A DNA stretch of 64,000 nucleotides. Origin: Ascaphus truei. Lineage: Eukaryota > Chordata > Amphibia > Anura > Ascaphidae. The position numbers and the translations under genes were made by a program. Where the stretch lies: the NCBI GenBank assembly GCA_036426205.1, contig CM071573.1, positions 46,553,789 through 46,617,788 on the forward strand, in the 5' to 3' direction. Below, piece after piece: positions 1-10,722 of this stretch. The first letter of the stretch is position 1. Every line of letters begins with the position of its first letter. Below the pieces are notes generated by a model that was given only the letters and a program-made list of their open reading frames with translations, did not search any database and was not told where the DNA came from.

Positions 1-140
1 TATCATAACGCATCATTTGCATCTCATTAATACTAACGGACATTCTAGTTAACACAATGCTCTTTATGGGAGAACACAGAACCATATGCTATTGTCCTTT
101 GAAGAAACATTGTTAGTCTTAACATGATGTTAACACCAAG

Positions 141-170
141 GTGTGTGTGTGTGTGTGTGTGTTTGTGTGT
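141..170. repeat. (GT)n microsatellite
   Basis: Dinucleotide GT run with one T interruption. Simple repeat with no gene context. The first 140 bases show nothing recognisable. Confidence 0.95.
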
Positions 171-214
171 CACACCGCTCTGTACAGAACGCTAAGGAAT
201 TTAAAGGCATAAGG

Positions 215-365
215 TAGGGGGTTCTCAACTCCAATCCTCAAGATCCCCCAAAAGGTCAGGTTTTCAAGATATCTATGCTTCAGCACAGGTGGCTTTTATC
301 AGTGGCTCCCTGCTTCAGCACCAGATCTGTTGGGGGGTCCTGATGACTGGAGTTGAGAACCTCTG
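215..365. mobile_element. hAT-type MITE, complete, 8-bp target duplication
   Basis: A 151-bp element whose ends are inverted repeats: the left end reads TAGGGGGTTCTCAACTCC and the reverse complement of the right end reads CAGAGGTTCTCAACTCC. It is flanked by an exact 8-bp direct repeat GCATAAGG at 207-214 and 366-373. A CAG-start TIR with an 8-bp duplication is characteristic of hAT transposons. It has no coding capacity, so it must have been mobilised in trans. A second, older copy of the same interior lies at 1306-1416. Confidence 0.85.
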
Positions 366-605
366 GCATAAGGAAAGGTGGCACTCCGACTCCTGTTTAT
401 CTCCCTCGCTGTCAGAGCGAGTCAGCTGGAGTAAACCTCCTCCACTTGAGATAAATTGTGCAAGACTAGATAATGACCTCTCTTCCATTCACGCAGACAA
501 TTGGTCAGGAAAGTTAAGACAGAACAAAAGTAAGATACAAGTGATACCTCTAATAGCCAACAAGTGGTTAAAAGGAGTGCAGGTTCTCAGGATCACTAAG
601 GCTAA

Positions 606-1182
606 GGCCCCGCTCCCTCAGTCAGCGCGCCTGCACTGCATGCAGGCAGCACAGACCGCTATCTGCGGTCTGTAGGGAGCGGGGGAGGGGGGCGTGGTTT
701 GAGCCGTGGGGGAGTGGTTTGAATGGAGGGTCGGTCTTCGTACCCCCTCCCTCTCCGGTGTGCAGGAGCCCCGGAGATACGATCACGCTCTGCACTTAAG
801 TAGCTTAAGTAACTTAAGTGCTTAAGTGCTTGGCGAAATCAATGACCCGCGGGTTGCTCATCGCGGCTGAGGCTCCCTCCTCCTGAATGAAACTGAGCCG
901 GCAAAAAAAAAAAAAAAAAGCGCATGGCACACAGCTCAACAGGCCGCCTCTACGAGCTCTTTCTCCTGCTCCCCTACTTACCTCCTCAACTGGCTCACAA
1001 CGCGCACCACGTCAACTCTCCAGCCAGACACCCCCTTCTGTAGCAAAGTCACTGGCCGCTGACGCGTCACACGGCACGTATTGAGCCCGAGGGTGAGGCT
1101 ATCGAGCCATATCAAGCTTTCAGGTAAGGGGCTGGTGGCGCACGCGGTCGCACGCGCCACCGGACGCAGCGGGACCAAGGCC
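606..1182. mobile_element. Harbinger-like MITE, copy 1, TAA duplication
   Basis: A 577-bp GC-rich element flanked by TAA on both sides (603-605 and 1183-1185). The left end reads GGCCCCGCTCCC and the reverse complement of the right end reads GGCCTTGGTCCCGC. The 3-bp TWA duplication and G-rich termini suggest PIF/Harbinger. The interior includes a poly-A run (~904-919), a four-fold CTTAAGT-like stutter (~796-828) and MluI-like ACGCGTCA sites. It is the reverse complement of the element at 5746-6278. Small open frames inside it are incidental. Confidence 0.8.
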
Positions 1183-1305
1183 TAAGGGTCCTTCTTCAAG
1201 CAGTTTCCATGAAGAAGAGACTTTAGTTCCTGAGAGCTTGCAGTGTTTTGAACCACTAGTTGGCCATTAAAGATATCACTTCTACTTTCGTTCTATTATA
1301 TAAGC

Positions 1306-1416
1306 CAGCGGTTACCAACGCCAAGTCATTTTCATTGAGCCACCTGTGCTGAAGCAGGGATATCCTTAACACCTGATCTGTTGGGGTTTCTGGAGGGCTG
1401 GAGTTGGGAAGTACTG
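1306..1416. mobile_element. hAT-type MITE, diverged second copy
   Basis: Shares with the element at 215-365 the interior motif of a CACCTGTGCTGAAGCAGGG-type palindrome and the terminal GGAGTTG block. It is flanked by an imperfect 8-bp duplication, ATATAAGC at 1298-1305 and CTATAGGC at 1417-1424 (6 of 8 match). It is shorter and more diverged, so probably an older insertion. Confidence 0.6.
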
Positions 1417-1424
1417 CTATAGGC

Positions 1425-2479
1425 TAACACGATACATCCATTACCTGTGTTAGGAAGGTGTTACACAGCCTCAGACATAGGAGATATTTTGAAGCAATGT
1501 ATTGCCAGGTATTTAGAAGGAGCCGGTGCATGGAGCAGAGCAATGCGATGATAGAACATCCCCAGTAAATTCTCTGCAGGTAGTTTATCTTGTATTGCTA
1601 GTCCAGTTGATTCCTTTTATTGTTATATGTTTTAATCCTGTGGACAATGTTAGGAGTCATAGATTAACAACGATTTAAAAATAAAATGTGAGAAAATAGT
1701 CACAAGTGGACACATACAGATACAGGACAGCGCTCACTGGAGCTTACAAGGAAGGAGAGAGGAGGTAACACCCTAAGCAAAAAGAGGGTGGCTATGTAAC
1801 AAGAAAACATTGCATGCTGCTATCTAACATCTGTCCTAAACCTTATACGTTACTTGTACCCGTGAGGCAAGGTTTCTACCTAAGCTTCTCCGATCTTTCT
1901 CCTTGAAATGAAATCATAGATATTTATTCACAGCATGATACAGGATAAGAGTGATATGGAGATAGCTGAGGGACAAACGGAGAGAGAACATTTCTGTATT
2001 CTTGTTCTGAACGGATTCTCCCTTTCAGACTCACCCAAGAGTGGAAAAAGCCATTTCCCTGGGTGTCCCCCTCCACAATAGGGAAACTTTCTAGGCAGCG
2101 CCTTCAGGTTAAATGAAAATTGAATTTCTTTGATAAGAAAATATAGCATTATTTTATTCAGCATTTCTTAATGTTTGCAGGTTATCGAGCAAAGCGGCAG
2201 ACACAACTCTGGCATTAAATGTATATTTTCAATGCTTTTACAATGCCTTTTTCAGAAGCATGCTTGGATATCTGCTTGCGTTTTTAAATTACTCTTAACC
2301 CATTCACATCTCGGGAGCCTCTCGCTCATTGCTTTTCCAGTGATCTGGACTAATTTGATTACAATATCTGTAAGTGAGTAGACATATGCAGGGTTTGAAG
2401 ACACACAAAATAGATCTCTTCCGTAATTGTGAAGGTTTTCCACCTGATATTCTAGATGGTTAATAATTACCCAATCATG
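1425..2479. other. Unannotated intergenic or intronic sequence
   Basis: About 1 kb of AT-leaning sequence with no open frame resembling a protein, no terminal repeats and no tandem structure that I can recognise. Confidence 0.6.
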
Positions 2480-3060
2480 GCGACACAGGTTCCGGGGCGC
2501 AAATAAATCCAAGGACATGCAATAAAAAAATTTAAAAAAGTGAAAAAAATAGTAAATAGTGCAATACAGTAAAAATAATTGCGATGCGAAACAGATGTCG
2601 ATGTCGAACTCACATGTTCAGTGAAGTATTCAAAACAGTGAAGTATTCGAAGCAGCGCTGTGCAAACTTTTTCAGCTGCGGCCCCCTTCCTGGGAGCCGC
2701 AGCGCTCGCGCCCCCCCTCCCCCGAAGGCACGGTTTCAAATGTGGTTGCGGGTCACACCGCGTCATTTGACGTGCGTTGCCATGGCGACGCGTCGCCGAA
2801 GACCCAGCTGCCAGTAGGTAAGTGAGGTTACAGAGGCCTCGCGCCTCCCCCGGCATTAAATTAAATGTCTGGGGGGAGAGAGCGTGTGGCCTCTGTAACA
2901 GCCCGAGCCCGCCCCCCCTGCAAATTCTCCTGCCCCCCCTGGGGGGTGCACCCCCCAGTTTGCGCACCGCTGATCTCGAGTAACCAGCTCATATCTGATT
3001 CTCAATGCAATTATTTTCGCATGTCCTTGGATTTATTTGCGCTCCTCAACCTGTGTCGCT
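2480..3060. repeat. Foldback element with ~42-bp inverted arms, interrupted by a MITE
   Basis: The block around CAAATAAATCCAAGGACATG at 2480-2521 recurs inverted at 3019-3060, together with the adjoining CGACACAGGTT. A second inner inverted match (AATAATTGCG type) lies just inside. The arms bracket an unrelated GC-rich hAT-type MITE at 2653-2972, so this looks like an older foldback element carrying a younger nested insertion. Confidence 0.65.
2653..2972. mobile_element. hAT-type MITE nested in the foldback element
   Basis: The left end reads CAGCGCTGTGCAAACTT and the reverse complement of the right end reads CAGCGGTGCGCAAACTGG, matching TIRs of the CAG-start hAT kind. The interior is GC- and C-rich with no transposase. 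Flanking 8-mers (ATTCGAAG, ATCTCGAG) are only a weak duplication, so the boundaries rest on the TIRs. A relic of the same family end appears at about 50030-50101. Confidence 0.65.
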
Positions 3061-4027
3061 TTCCTTCTTCTGGACTTGGATTGAATTCTATTCAGGAGCA
3101 GCACCATCTCCAGGGATCGGATACATTTACATAACCTTTTTTAATATCATTTTTCATATACTTATCACATTTAATTGGTACTTCATGTTAATATTAGTTT
3201 TAGTTGCGCTTGAATTTGTTTGGTTCGTGTTCAATAATCCAAACATGCAAGAACATTCTTTTGTCCTATGTTTGTGTTGATATTGTCTCTGCTCTTCAAT
3301 CCTGTGGCAGGTTGACTTCCTGCTGGACATGATGACATCACTAACAGGAAGGAAGTGGCACAGTTTCCCTGATATTATGATATTTAGAAGGATCAGAAAG
3401 CATTGTGTAGAACACTTCACATTTTCTGTTATTCAATAAAACTTTTAACAGAAAAACATACAAAAAAGTGATACATACTGTAGAGATGAGATAATGTCTT
3501 CCGATGTTTCTCTAACATTAAAAGCTATTTTTTTCTTAAAACGTACATTTTTGTAAAATTTTTATAAAAAGTTTAACCTTCACAGTTCTCCAATTTCTCA
3601 AATTTTTGACACTTTTCATGATTCTTTTTGACAATTACCATATATGGTCATGTGGCCTAAATTTAAGGTAATGCGACAGCAAATTTTAATAGCGGGGAAC
3701 TTTTAAGATTTTCGAGAAATTGCTACAACAAAAACAAAAAAACAAGGTCACAGGCATGGCCGCCAACAGAAATCTTGGGGCCCAGGACAAATGCAAGGAG
3801 CAGACTTCTGCCGATAGGTCCCGGCACTGCGTCTCTGTACTACGGCGGCTCCAAAATAGCTCACAGAAATCTTCAACGAGTTTCGCAATTGAAATGCTTT
3901 GTCAGGAAACCGAAGTCTGAGAACGCTGAAGTAAAAGAGACCCGCGAGAGGAGGTTCCCAAGCGACGCGCTGTCTACACGGGCACCACGCTTCAGATTTG
4001 GCCGCCAATATTATTTTATATGCGAGT
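3061..4027. other. Unannotated sequence with a possible MITE at ~3745-4008
   Basis: AT-rich sequence to about 3740, then a 260-bp GC-richer island bounded by GGCCGCCAA-like words in opposite orientation (GGCCGCCAACAG near 3760; TTTGGCCGCCAA near 3999). The inverted match is too weak to assign a family. No coding potential recognised. Confidence 0.4.
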
Positions 4028-4032
4028 ACAGT

Positions 4033-4626
4033 TGTTGTACTGTATTTTTATGTCAATATACTATTTTTATACACAAATCTCTCTGTATACGGTGATCTGC
4101 TACAGGGAAACCATCGTACCACAAGAAGGGTGTCTGACTCAGACTGAGTCCAAGGGTAGATGTCCCCAGCATATACACAAGTCATCAACCACTGCCAATG
4201 ACCAGGTGAGAAGACGGTTTCTCTTCTAAAGATACCTTTATAGGTCTGCTCAGACTCCACGCCATGTGAGTAGTGGCATTGATCTCTTGTGCAAATATAT
4301 TTCTCCAACCTATACACTATATAATATTGCACTATGTACTATGGTGGAATGCCCTGTTCTTTAACTCTGTATATGGACTCTGAGACCTGTTGTGCCTTCT
4401 AATAAACACTGCCAAGCTTTGAAAAGTTCCTGGTGCCCTCTCTTCTATTTCCTCCTGCACTCCACTCCAAACAGCCTTGGCCTGACCCCACGCAGTGCAG
4501 ACAAGAGGTAACCACTGAGCTGACATGCCAATGAGCAGGTGTGAACCTTTGTCACCGAGCACCCCCCAGACATAGTTATTCATGTACACCCTCTCTCTAT
4601 ACAGCCGGTGGGTTAGGAGCGTTACA
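4033..4626 (+). mobile_element. Solo LTR with 5-bp target duplication
   Basis: A 594-bp block that starts TGTTGTAC and ends GTTACA, flanked by the exact 5-bp direct repeat ACAGT (4028-4032 and 4627-4631). A canonical AATAAA polyadenylation signal lies at 4401-4406, about two thirds of the way in, as expected for a plus-oriented U3-R-U5 structure. No internal retroviral sequence adjoins it, so it is best read as a solo LTR left by LTR-LTR recombination. The family is not recognised. Confidence 0.75.
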
Positions 4627-4631
4627 ACAGT

Positions 4632-5287
4632 TAGTCATGTATATTTAACTTACATCCTAGTTACCCCATTATTAGGTATATACATATTTAAATCCCACTA
4701 TATTCATTCTCCATCACTATACATCTTTGTTAACCTATCTGGTTAAAATTACACTGTTGTAGTTTGGTGCTCAGTCTATTTGAATCTTCTTGTATCAATG
4801 AAACAGTGGTGGGCGTGCAGTGGCAATAAGACGAGAGACACTATTGTCTCTATTTTACAAACCTATCATTACATTAAAAAAACACTGTACTGAAATGGTT
4901 TCATCGTTTTCTGTTCCGCGTGTTAATAGGACATGCTCCTGTTAGGATCCTGATTCGGGGAAATCAGGCACAGTACAACTACTTTTTAATGGCACTTCAG
5001 TCAATAGAACCCTTGGGTACTATGTGCTAAGGCAATTGTGGAGCAAAATTGGCCCAAGTAGTGTCATTACTGCTGCATCTCTATGTGTCAATGTATCACA
5101 CTCATTGCTCTAATTTCTGTGCTGTGCTGTGGAGTTAGAGAGTTACACGATGCACAGGTTATAATGACATGCATCAAATTACATGTCTCTGTGTCAAAAG
5201 TCCTCATGGGTTAAAGGCGGAATCCATGCCGTATCCTACATGGTTTTTTTTAATAAATGAGGTCAGGAGTAATACATACTGTAATAC
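4632..5287. other. Unannotated sequence
   Basis: About 650 bp of AT-leaning sequence with no protein-like frame, tandem repeat or terminal repeat that I can support. Confidence 0.6.
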
Positions 5288-5613
5288 CGGTGGCAGTCTG
5301 AAAATCTGCTGCCCCTAGGCACTTGCCGGTGTCGGCCGCCCCCGTGCTGCTGCCCTACATCTCCTTTGGAACCCCGGCGTCAAATGATGCCGCGCACGGC
5401 ATCGCGTTGCTATGGTAACGCAACGTCTTGACGTCTGCGGCGTTATTTGATGCTGGGGTTCCAAACGAGATATGGCGCTGCCGCAAGGAGGCGGCAGACA
5501 CAGGCAAGTGCCTTCCCATTAAGTCCGATAGGCCGGAGAGAGCGGCAAATGCATATGGGGGGCGGGACATTCTTGCCACCCCCGGCCCGGGCCTAACGGA
5601 AAATTCGCCACTG
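5288..5613. mobile_element. hAT-like MITE
   Basis: Left end CGGTGGCAGTCTGAAAAT and reverse-complemented right end CAGTGGCGAATTTTCCG are diverged inverted repeats of the CAGTGGCG kind. Candidate 8-bp duplications TGTAATAC and CTTACTAC match at 5 of 8. The interior is a GC-rich quasi-palindrome centred near 5425 (two facing copies of a TTTGGAACCCC / GGGGTTCCAAA block). There is no transposase, and the two opposed open frames of 71 and 93 codons are products of the palindrome. Confidence 0.6.
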
Positions 5614-5745
5614 CTTACTACATTTTTTTTATTCAACTCTTAAAGCCGCAATACTACATTTCCCCCCCCCTTTTTCTCTTTTTTTATTTTTATACGTAAA
5701 GCATGTGACAATATACTGTAAGAATACATTGTAGCTGCTGAGTTA

Positions 5746-6278
5746 GGCTTTGGTCCCGCCACGGCGTGTGCCACTAGCCCCTTACCTTCAATCTGTTGGT
5801 CCCCGCCGCCTCCTCCCTCTGTGGCTCACTACGTGCTGTGACGCGTCAGCCGGCCAGTGCTACCAGAAGATGGTGTTCTGGAGCGTTGACGCGTCACGTG
5901 GTGAGCCAATGAGGAGGTAAGCAGGGAAGGAGCTCGTAGGGAGGCGGCCTGTTGAGCTGTGTGTCATGGCTTGTTTTTGGTTTTTTTGCCGGCTGTTTCA
6001 TTCAGGAGGAGGGAGCCTCAGCCCGCGATGAGCAACCCGCGGGTTAATTGATTTTCCCAAGCTACTTAAGCTACTTATGCTACTTAAGTGCCAGAGCGTG
6101 ATCGTATCACCGGGCTCCTGCACACCGGGAGGAGGGAAGGGGGGGTACGAACGGATGGACCCTCCGTTCAAACCACGCCCCGCCCCCCCGGCTCCCTAGA
6201 GACCGCAGATAGCGGTCTTTTGCCTCTCAGCGTGCAGCCTGTATGCAGTGCGGGTGCGCTGACTGAGGGAGCGGGGCC
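5746..6278. mobile_element. Harbinger-like MITE, copy 2 (inverted relative to copy 1)
   Basis: A 533-bp element flanked by TTA on both sides (5743-5745 and 6279-6281). Along most of its length it is the reverse complement of 606-1182, including the CTTAAG stutter and the GCAACCCGCGGG block. Ends: GGCTTTGGTCCCGCC on the left, and GGCCCCGCTCCC when the right end is reverse complemented. Its right end lies 16 bp from the 3' LTR of the BEL element. Confidence 0.8.
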
Positions 6279-6294
6279 TTAGCCTTACACCGAC

Positions 6295-6847
6295 TATTCT
6301 AGATCCAGGGTCATGTCTGGAGGTATGAATGAACCCAGTTAGCTTCAACTCAGCCCCCTTTCCAAAACACAACAAGTCCTGTATATTTTCTTCACTTTAT
6401 TTAAGGAAAGCAGCATTAAAGACAGGCACTTGTGGATGAGATGTTTGTGTTGGAATAATGTCTCTCTGTGGGTGCTTTGTAGTAAGGGCAGGTGAAAAGG
6501 ATAAGGCCCTGCCACTAGAGCAATTACAGAAGGTACTCACTCAGCCAGTGATGAAGGTGGAAAAGGAAGTGTGAGTGTATTCTGGGTAACAAGATTGCCT
6601 TGTCTACAGATGGTCTGTCCCCAGGCTGAGGGGGAGAAGGCAGACTAACCCAATCTGAGGGAAAGGCTGAGGTTGCTATAGCAACTCAGTGAAATGTCTA
6701 AGTAAACAACAAGTGTAGCAAAATGTTGCTCTTTCACATGCCGCAAGCTGCTGGAACAGGGGAAATAACAGACAACTGAACAAGGGAGAAATTAATCCCA
6801 TAAACTGAAAGGGGAGACAGAGGAATATGGAATCTAGTTCCAGGACA
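6295..6847 (-). repeat. 3' LTR of the BEL-like element (intact length)
   Basis: A 553-bp LTR. On the minus strand it begins TGTCCTGGAACTAG directly after the purine-rich word CAGACGGGGA, which can serve as polypurine tract, and it ends GGATCTAGAATA. An AATAAA word on the minus strand (TTTATT near 6399) could serve as poly-A signal. The same sequence is present in two separated parts at 10723-10876 and 12414-12790. Confidence 0.75.
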
Positions 6848-6874
6848 CTCCCCGTCTGGTATCTGGAGATACCA

Positions 6875-7965
6875 CTATATTCTTGGTATATGTGGAACAT
6901 ATGTGCAATATAACAACATAACAATGCAAAGATCATGTCCACATAACGATGGGATACCGGCCGGTACCACCAGCTTAAAGTCCTTTTTAACAATTCCATG
7001 TTGGATTGACTTCCTGATTCTTTCTACACGGTTGGCCGCGTATACGTAGAATCTTCTTTTCTTGTTGCATATGTAGCCCAGTACCATCTTGCCATCTGTG
7101 TAGAATCTGACAGCATATGGTTTGCAGTCCATCTCGTTTTCGATAAGTTCTGCCAGTTCTGCCGCTAACACTGCGCCACATAGCTCGAGTCTGGATATAG
7201 TGTGGCCGGGTTGTGGCGCCAGCTTAGCCTTGCCAAGGATGAACCTGATATGGTAACTTCCACCCACGTAAGTGGTTTTTAGGTAGGTCACCGTTGCCAT
7301 GGCCTTTGTGGAGGCATCTGAGAACACGCAAAGCTCTTTGCTGTGTGTAGCGGTGAGAGATATAGGCGAGTAGGGGCGTGGGATCTGAAGTTGCTCGAGG
7401 GTCTTCAAGGAATATTTCCACATTTCCCACTCTTTCTGTTTTTCTGAGGTAGTGGGGTGTCCCAGTCCTGCTTCTCGACGGACATTTCTCTGAGAAGAGA
7501 CTTGCCTTGTATAGTGACAGGAGTTACAAATCCTAGCGGGTCATAAGGACCGTTAACAGTGTACAGGACTCCGCGTTGTGTGTAGGGTTTTTCCTCGATG
7601 GCTACCTGGAACGTAAATGTATCTGTTTTGAGATTCCAGCTTATCCCCAGGCTCCGCTGTATGGGAGGCGTGTCGGCCCACAGGTCCAAATTCTTGAGAT
7701 CGTTTGCGTGATCATCTGCGGGGAACGCCTTCATCACTATGGCACTATTGGAAGCTATTTTGTGCAATCTTAGGTTGGCGTTTGCTATCATCTTTTGTGC
7801 CTCTTTGTTAACTGCCGTCAGGAGGTTGTTCTCTCCTTGGACATGACGAAGAACAGTCTCTTTTGTCCTTGTAAATCCCTTTGTGAAATGTCTCTGCAAC
7901 TGTCTCTTTTTTGACGTGTGAGAGGATAGTCTTTTTGACCCTGTGGCTTCACCTGTAGGGCTCAA
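6875..7965 (-). pseudogene. BEL/Pao pol fragment: RT thumb/connection region and RNase H
   Basis: Two overlapping minus-strand frames (7965-7405, 186 codons; 7423-6875, 182 codons) together read as the end of a BEL reverse transcriptase followed by RNase H. Recognisable blocks are LRLHKIASNSAIV, a PYDPLGFVTPV segment, and then the RNase H signatures FSDAST, RLELCGAVLAAELAELI and FYTDGKMVLGYI. The last three carry the expected D, E and D catalytic positions. A frameshift around 7405-7423 separates the halves. The RT fingers/palm with the YVDD-type catalytic site should precede HKIASN but are absent, and no integrase follows. A related indel-rich copy lies at 10882-12413. The fragment cannot support retrotransposition. 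Confidence 0.8.
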
Positions 7966-8593
7966 TCTTTTGCGGCTATGCCAGCCGTGACAGCTGGCTG
8001 CTTTATCGCTTGATACTCTGTGAGTTGGTGGAGTGTCAGCGCCTCTGGATGTAAAGATGTTACGTGCATGTCACTTTTGCACACTGTACATTTGATTTCT
8101 TCTTTACAGTCTCTGGCTAGGTGAGTCGTGGAACCGCAGCACCTGAAGCAAACTCTGAATTCTCCAAGTAACCTCTTGCGTTCCTCTAGGGACTTCATCC
8201 TGAACCCAAAGCACTTGTTAAGTGGGTGTGGCTTCTTGTGTATGGGACATTCCCTGTTTGGGTCCCTTGGTTCCTCGTCTCCAGCGACCGAGTGATCGGG
8301 AGTAGTTTGGGTCGTGGGAGGCACGTCCGTCCTGTGGACCGACATGGGTGTTTGAGTGTTACCGTATCTCGCCACTGGTCTCTCATTCCTCAGGCTGCTT
8401 GCACTGTGTGTGGTTTGCGTACCCAAGATGAAACTGGGATCGTTCCTTGTCCTTGATGAAGCTCAAGAAGAATGAGAATGGGGAAGGCGACTTGCTTCTC
8501 CCTTTTGTATTTGGAGCCTTGTGAAATCCATCTTTCTTGGAGGCTGTAGGGTAGCTTCTCCAAGATGGACTCAGCTCGTGGAGTGAGACCCAA
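7962..8593 (-). pseudogene. BEL/Pao gag C-terminal nucleocapsid zinc-finger region
   Basis: Two overlapping minus-strand frames (8593-8390 and 8426-7962). The first begins near RAESILEKLPYSLQERW, and the second holds the cysteine/histidine block. Visible are CPIHKKPHPLNKC, a knuckle CFRCCGSTTHLARDC (C-x2-C-x5-H-x4-C) and a second finger CTVCKSDMHVTSLH (C-x2-C-x4-H-x4-H). This arrangement is characteristic of BEL/Pao Gag, where it binds genomic RNA during particle assembly. The frame shifts between 8390 and 8426. It ends just upstream of the pol fragment, where protease and most of RT should be but are deleted. Confidence 0.75.
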
Positions 8594-9058
8594 GACGTTG
8601 AGACCTGTTAAGGAATGGTCTTTCCTTGCAAACTCCAGCTCTTGCAGCAGGTCCCGAGCTCTCGTAACTTCGAGTAGTCTTTAGCTGTGATCTTGGGAAA
8701 GCTGTCGACGCTTTTGAAGAGCGAATCCTTGACTGCTTCGGGGCTACCGTAGCACTCTTCCAGCATTTACCACACTAGGTCAAGACCTACTTGGGGGTGG
8801 TTCGCGTTTGCCGTCCGAAGTCTCTTCGCGTGCTCCATGGATTCGTTTCCCAGCCATTTGAATAGCAGGTTGAGCTCTTCCCTTGCTGAGAAGCCCAAGC
8901 TGTTGATTGCGTCCTTGAACGTGAACTTCCACGTCCGGTAGTTCTCAGGACATCGTCAAAGTTGATGAGTCCTGTTTGCACCAGGTCACGCCGGATCATG
9001 TACTTGGCTATGTCTGTCAGGCCTGAGGCATCGGCGTGTTGGTCCCGTTCTGAGATAG
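8594..9058 (-). pseudogene. BEL/Pao gag middle region, frameshifted
   Basis: Different minus-strand frames in turn give protein fragments typical of the BEL Gag core: MIRRDLVQTGLINFDD near 8999-8950, then segments with FKWLGNES-like and AKRLRTANANHPQ-like words in another frame. No single frame stays open, so at least two frameshifts separate this region from the N-terminal gag frame and from the zinc-finger frame. Confidence 0.65.
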
Positions 9059-10285
9059 TTACTGGGAGGGTCCGTGTGGTCGCCTTGTGTGGATGCGTGA
9101 TGGCTGCTGGTCAGTGTGAGGGGCTGTGTTCTCCCGTGTGGGTGTACCTGGATTGTGAGCCCGTTGTGGTGCATCCATGTGCCCGCTGGCATGTGGAACA
9201 CTGTTGCGGCTGTGGCTATCCCAGGCAGCATGTACCATTGACGGAGCAGCATCTTCTACTCGTGGACCTAGCAAGTCATCGGTGTCTGTGGAGTCACTCC
9301 CTCCGTGTTGAGATGGCGCACCGGTGTTTACACTGAAGAGGCTCCTTACGTAGTCTTCAGTGCGTTGGATTGGATCCTCTGAGGCTATTCGTCTGTACGG
9401 TTGCTCCCCGCAGTCCTGTCTCGCAGCTGCTTCTAAGACTTCGGCTTGGGCTATGCCGGCAGCGGCATCCTCTTCTTTCCTTAGAGCTTCTAGATCCGCG
9501 TCCAATTCGGCCTTTCTACGCGCAGCGGCGGCATTGGCGGCGGCAGTGGTGGCGTCATTGGCAGTGGCAGCAGCCGCATTGGCAGCGGTGGCGGAGGCAG
9601 CGGCGGCCGCATTGGCAGTGGCGGCGGAGGCAGCGGCGGCATTCTGCTCCTCTTCTATGCACGCTCTTTCTGCCCTTACGGCTGCCTCTCTCCAACCATA
9701 TTCGGCCCTGGCACGTGCGGCCTCTGCGGTGGCTCGCGCCTTGGTAGTGCTGGCGCTTGCGCTGGACACGTTAGATCGCGCTGATCTTGCTGACCTTGAT
9801 GAATGCCTGGATGTGCTTGAGCGCTGCGATGCGGTTTCCAGCAAAAGGTCTTTCCTCTTACTCTCGGCTTCCGTGATAGAGGTTCGCACGCGGCTGTCAC
9901 GTGTCAAGTCAATGTTATACAAGTCCCTTTCTTGCAGGCTTTCGCTGGTGTTAGCCCTGGCCAAGTAAGTGACGTATGCCTCTGACAGCTCTTGGTAGCG
10001 TGCGTGATCCATCTTTAATTGAGTTATTGCCTGCTCGATCTGTTGTACATAATTGCCAGCGCCGGCGACATTGCGTATCCCAAGTGTGGTTGTTTCACAA
10101 GCCAACTCTAATTTAGCGCGGTGCGCTTCAATGTCAGTCTCATATTTTTCGCGGCCCTTTTGTGGCAGTGTGACTGTCCGTTTAGGCCTTGCGTCTGTCT
10201 GCGCCTGTTGCAGTTGCGCAGCGGTCTCTGTGTCTGAGTGATCACCCTCCTGCGTGATATCTGGTGAGGCTCTGAGTTCTGCCAT
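9059..10285 (-). pseudogene. BEL/Pao gag N-terminal region with alanine expansion
   Basis: A 408-codon open frame, the longest retroelement frame here. It begins MAELRASPDI. A charged, coiled-coil-like stretch (about residues 35-150) is followed by a Ser/Arg-rich linker (SSRSARSARSNVSSASAS, ~residues 158-178). Next come an Arg/Ala/Glu helix (ARATAEAARARAEYGW) and an alanine-rich expansion (~residues 213-268) with Asn/Thr interruptions. Related BEL Gag proteins have the AEAARARAEY-type helix, but the alanine run looks expanded by slippage of GGC/GCC-type codons. The frame ends before the Gag core, so the gene is broken. Plus-strand frames opposite it (9360-9968, 9370-9747) are shadows. Confidence 0.7.
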
Positions 10286-10722
10286 GCTGTAGGTGTGTGT
10301 AGGCCTCTAGCCAGTTCGTGTGGCGTGCGGTCTTTTACCTGTGTCAGCGATGGGCGACTGTCTCGGATGATGCCGAACGGTGTCCTGCAGCGTTCAGCGT
10401 GGGGGTAGCTGTACTCACAGGTGTCCGGTGGCTCTGACCCGTGTCCTGGCGGGTGTCCGGTGGTGTGGCCCTTGGTGGCGCAAGCCGGGAGACGTGCGCA
10501 GGGGTAGGTGAGATGGTAGCTCTTCACTATGGAGCTGCGCAGAGAGTGAAAAAGAGCAATCAAAGTTCTGTGTATATTGCAGTCTGACTGCAGTGCTGCT
10601 GCCTTTGTGTGAGCTGCAGGCTGTTTGTAAAGCTGTGTCCAGAGTCTGCTCTGTGATAGCATAAAGTCTAGAGTAGCAGCTTCTGTATGTATATCTCCAA
10701 GACACACGCTCTTCCTTTTCAC
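10286..10722 (-). other. 5' untranslated leader of the BEL-like element
   Basis: Lies between the end of the 5' LTR (10723) and the first Met codon of the gag frame (10285). In sense orientation it begins GTGAAAAGGAAGAGCG, where a primer-binding site would sit. I could not match this to a particular tRNA 3' end by eye. No open frame of note. Confidence 0.5.

Noticed and set aside
9360..9968. 202-codon plus-strand alanine-rich frame
   Set aside because: Exact antisense of the gag alanine and serine region; no independent support.
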